Shown piece after piece: positions 61,875 through 64,000 of a DNA stretch of 64,000 nucleotides (position 1 is the first letter of the stretch; each line of letters starts with the position of its first letter). The stretch covers positions 1 through 64,000 of the forward strand of contig DAVO01000012.1 in NCBI GenBank assembly GCA_002509405.1, written 5' to 3'. Source of the stretch: Methanomassiliicoccaceae archaeon UBA72 (GTDB lineage: Archaea > Thermoplasmatota > Thermoplasmata > Methanomassiliicoccales > Methanomethylophilaceae). The translations under genes and the position numbers were made by a program. Below the pieces are notes generated by a model. It saw only the letters and a program-made list of their open reading frames with translations. It was not told where the DNA came from and made no database searches.

Positions 61875-63145
61875 GCGGACAGACGTTCTTCGATTCGATG
61901 GCAGAGATGAACAACACCGAGATCAAATCCGGGTTGTGCTCGATCTGCAAAGGCTCGCACAGGCTCTGCGGGAAGGACAGATGCCCGCTGATGATAAAGT
62001 TCTACTCGCAGCAGAAGACCCTGCCGATGATAGACGCAAAGGACCTGGCAGGGAGCAGCCCTCCTGCCGTGTTCGTCGGCAGGTTCGGATATCCCAAGGT
62101 GGACGTGGGCCCCTTGATACCCCCGGAGTTCGGAGACACGTCCATCATGGACACGCCGGAGCGCTGGATGGGGAAGAGCATAGACGAGATAGTTGATTTC
62201 AGGTTCAAACTGGTCCGCGGAAAGATCAGGATAGATGCGTACGACTTCAAAAAGTCGGGCAGAGTGGTAGACGATATACAAGAGATCGCCCTGACAGAAC
62301 GCCCCCTTGACATCGAGGCGGAGTTCTCCCATAAGCCCAAGGGACGCGTCGTCATGGATGACGAGGTTCAGCCCTTCGGGCCATCTGCGCGTATGACCTC
62401 TATGAGGAAGAGCAACGGCAGGTTTGAAAGGAACCTCGAACGCAGCTTCTACGACACTGACATGAAGGCGGTGGACGCCGTGATATCGTCCTACCGCAAC
62501 GGGACGCTTATTTCCGAGATAGAGAAGGCGTTCTCCGTCGGGACGATGGGGGTGGAGAAGCGGCGCAGGTTCGTTCCAACGAGATGGAGCATCACGGCTG
62601 TCGACGATATAATAGGCAAAGACCTGCTGACCACCACCAAGTTCTACAACACCATCGACGACTACCGCATATACCAGTGGGAGCAGCTGGACAACCGCTG
62701 GTGCATACTGATGATGCCCTGCACATGGAGGTACGAGCTCATAGAGGCGTGGTATCCGAACACCACGTGGAACCCTACCGGACGCACGATCGACATAATC
62801 AGCGACTGCGAGTTCTTCGACGGCAGGAAGGAATATGCCCACATCGGAGGATGCTACTACGCCGCGAGGATGGCCGTCAACGAGCTTCTCACAAGCGAAA
62901 GGCGCACGGCGGGCGTCGTGATCTTCCGCGAGGCGCACCCGGGATACGTCATGCCGGTAGGCGTGTGGAACGTCAGGGAGAACGTCAGGGAGGCCCTTCG
63001 GACCAAACCCTACAGCTACGACACCCTTGACAAGGCGATGGACCACGTGGACAGGGTGATGGACATCCCTAAGAGCACATGGGTCAGCAATTCCGGGGTC
63101 CTGAAGGACTGGTACACGCAGAGGAGGATCGAGGACTATTACTGA
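61871..63145 (+). CDS. nreA: Archaeal DNA repair protein NreA
   Basis: This 424-residue protein starts with a zinc motif (CSICKGSHRLCGKDRC, Cys 23, 26, 33, 38) and has the NreA body: PAVFVGRFGYPKVDVGPL, TPERWMGKSIDEIVDFR, SFYDTDMKAVDAV, RWSITAVDD, and GGCYYAARMAVNELL. NreA proteins aid DNA-damage resistance in haloarchaea and usually bind PCNA through a PIP box; I see no clear PIP box at the C terminus. It overlaps larB by 4 bases, and a radical-SAM gene follows. Confidence 0.9.
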   Translation: MSGQTFFDSMAEMNNTEIKSGLCSICKGSHRLCGKDRCPLMIKFYSQQKTLPMIDAKDLAGSSPPAVFVGRFGYPKVDVGPLIPPEFGDTSIMDTPERWMGKSIDEIVDFRFKLVRGKIRIDAYDFKKSGRVVDDIQEIALTERPLDIEAEFSHKPKGRVVMDDEVQPFGPSARMTSMRKSNGRFERNLERSFYDTDMKAVDAVISSYRNGTLISEIEKAFSVGTMGVEKRRRFVPTRWSITAVDDIIGKDLLTTTKFYNTIDDYRIYQWEQLDNRWCILMMPCTWRYELIEAWYPNTTWNPTGRTIDIISDCEFFDGRKEYAHIGGCYYAARMAVNELLTSERRTAGVVIFREAHPGYVMPVGVWNVRENVREALRTKPYSYDTLDKAMDHVDRVMDIPKSTWVSNSGVLKDWYTQRRIEDYY

Positions 63146-63194
63146 CCTTCTCGACTTCACGCCTTCTGACGAGTGGGACGGGGTTTTCGAGACC

Positions 63195-63914
63195 GTGAAA
63201 TGCAAACGGGCCCTCTCGCCGTCCGGCCTGCCCGGCATCGACTACGCCCTGAATCCCTACGGTGGCTGCGAGCACGGTTGCGTTTACTGCTACGGGCCCG
63301 AGGTGACCCATACGGACTTCAGGGAATGGCGCATCGTGAGGGTAAGGAGCAACATAGCGGAGAGGCTTGCCAAAGAGGTGCCGAACATAGAGGGCACGGT
63401 CGGCATAGGAACGGTCACCGACCCTTACCAGTACGCCGAAAAGAGATTCATGCTCACATCCCAATGCCTGGAAGTGCTCAGGTCCGCCGGGCTCAGAATA
63501 CACGTACACACGAAGTCCGATCTCATACTCCGCGATCTCGACATCATCTCCGGGATGAAGGGCGAGGTCGGTATCACCATAACCACCCTTGACGAGAAGG
63601 TCTCCCACATAACGGAGCCGGGCGCCCCGCTTCCAAAAAGGAGGCTGGAAGCACTTAAGGAACTGACCTGCGCCGGCGTGGACACCTATGCCCTGGTCGG
63701 GCCCGTGCTCATGTATCTCGAAGGCAAAGAGGTCGAATTCGTCGAAGCGGTAGCATCCACGGGAGTCAGGCGCATGTGCGTAGACCGTCTTAACCTGCGG
63801 CCGCTGCTCTCTCAGAGGCTGGAACGCATGGGAGTGAGGGGTTCGACCTCGGCACTGGAGAAGATACGGCATATCGCCGGGGACCGCGGCATAGAGGTCA
63901 CCGACGTATTTTGA
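63195..63914 (+). CDS. SPL-type radical SAM protein
   Basis: This 239-residue protein has the cluster-binding NPYGGCEHGCVYCYGP (Cys 25, 29, 32), GTVTDPYQYAEKRF, a THKSD-like strand (VHTKSDLILRD), and ITTLDEKVSHITEPGAP. Together these match the spore-photoproduct-lyase-like archaeal radical SAM family next to DNA-repair genes. The start is uncertain: GTG at 63195 is the only standard start in frame, yet the frame stays coding-like upstream to a GAGGAGG site and an ATT at 63138. Confidence 0.85.
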   Translation: MKCKRALSPSGLPGIDYALNPYGGCEHGCVYCYGPEVTHTDFREWRIVRVRSNIAERLAKEVPNIEGTVGIGTVTDPYQYAEKRFMLTSQCLEVLRSAGLRIHVHTKSDLILRDLDIISGMKGEVGITITTLDEKVSHITEPGAPLPKRRLEALKELTCAGVDTYALVGPVLMYLEGKEVEFVEAVASTGVRRMCVDRLNLRPLLSQRLERMGVRGSTSALEKIRHIAGDRGIEVTDVF

Positions 63915-64000
63915 ATGTAAGCATGTCCCTGACCGACAGGGAGTAGGAGAATACCAACAGGGAGACCGCGAGCAGAGCGGACAGGAACGCGAGGAACGTT
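63898..64000 (-). CDS. C-terminal end of a membrane protein (partial)
   Basis: On the minus strand an open frame enters from the window edge and encodes a hydrophobic helix (FLAFLSALLAVSLLVFSYSLSV) followed by RDMLTFKIRR and TGA. It overlaps the 3' end of the radical-SAM gene by 17 bases. Only 33 residues are visible, so the family cannot be named. Confidence 0.5.
   Translation of the reverse strand, partial: TFLAFLSALLAVSLLVFSYSLSVRDMLTFKIRR

Noticed and set aside
61559..63238. A 559-codon open frame on the minus strand
   Set aside because: It lies antisense to larB and nreA, whose motifs are unambiguous. Long antisense frames are common in this GC-rich DNA, and the protein resembles no family.
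1..64000. CRISPR arrays, insertion sequences, integrase or attachment sites
   Set aside because: No regularly spaced repeats, transposase-like proteins or flanking direct repeats were found on reading both strands.

Overview
This window is archaeal chromosome, and the gene set points to the Thermoplasmatota, most likely Methanomassiliicoccales. That placement is an inference. It rests on the archaeal-type DnaG primase, archaeal riboflavin synthase, FBP aldolase/phosphatase, MptD-type dihydroneopterin aldolase, Trm1, archaeal AspRS and GluRS, TATA boxes 20-30 bases before many starts (leaderless-style promoters), high GC, and a striking shortage of TAG codons. By my reading about 47 genes stop with TGA, 10 with TAA and only one or two with TAG, and one essential gene (aspS) carries an in-frame TAG. 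This is the pattern expected of an organism that decodes TAG as pyrrolysine. No rRNA, tRNA, CRISPR array or insertion sequence was found.

Layout. 1-3.5 kb: end of an MFS transporter, a decayed aminotransferase, a nitroreductase and a DEAD-box helicase. 3.5-5.6 kb: riboflavin operon (ribB-ribL-ribC-ribH, minus strand). 5.7-8.6 kb: sugar-phosphate isomerase, SHMT and a small coiled-coil protein. 8.6-11.2 kb: DtxR-type regulator plus FeoB iron transporter with a candidate operator. 11.2-23.4 kb: housekeeping genes (gltX, a UbiD-family decarboxylase, purA, trm1, a THEP1 NTPase, mptD, nadA, a Holliday-junction-resolvase-like nuclease, amber-containing aspS, FBP aldolase/phosphatase, tpiA). 23.5-30 kb: secreted phospholipase-D-like protein, acetyltransferase, peroxiredoxin, a Lon-type ATPase without its protease, and dnaG. 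29.9-30.5 kb: a mostly non-coding stretch with two strong TATA boxes, the second in front of a small secreted-protein reading frame interrupted by TAG.

30.5-37 kb: an Mre11/Rad50-like pair, then cobyric acid synthase followed by a shortened, glutaminase-less paralogue and a ubiquitin-like protein. 37-47.7 kb: a DnaQ-family exonuclease, a P-type ATPase, an AddA/AddB-like helicase-nuclease pair, and a second DnaQ-like protein that has lost every catalytic residue. 47.7-52 kb: exonuclease VII (xseA-xseB), then a convergent two-gene cassette (AAA ATPase plus DUF4435/TOPRIM protein) that resembles the PARIS anti-phage system, and a TPR protein. 52-64 kb: TrkH/TrkA potassium uptake, hisD-ppk1-ppx, divergent larE/larB (nickel-pincer cofactor), nreA, a radical-SAM protein, and the edge of a membrane protein.

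The observations most worth following are the amber codon inside aspS, the possible amber-bridged secreted cysteine protein at 30.3 kb, the PARIS-like cassette at 49.3-51.2 kb, the active/dead DnaQ pair and the tandem cobQ genes.
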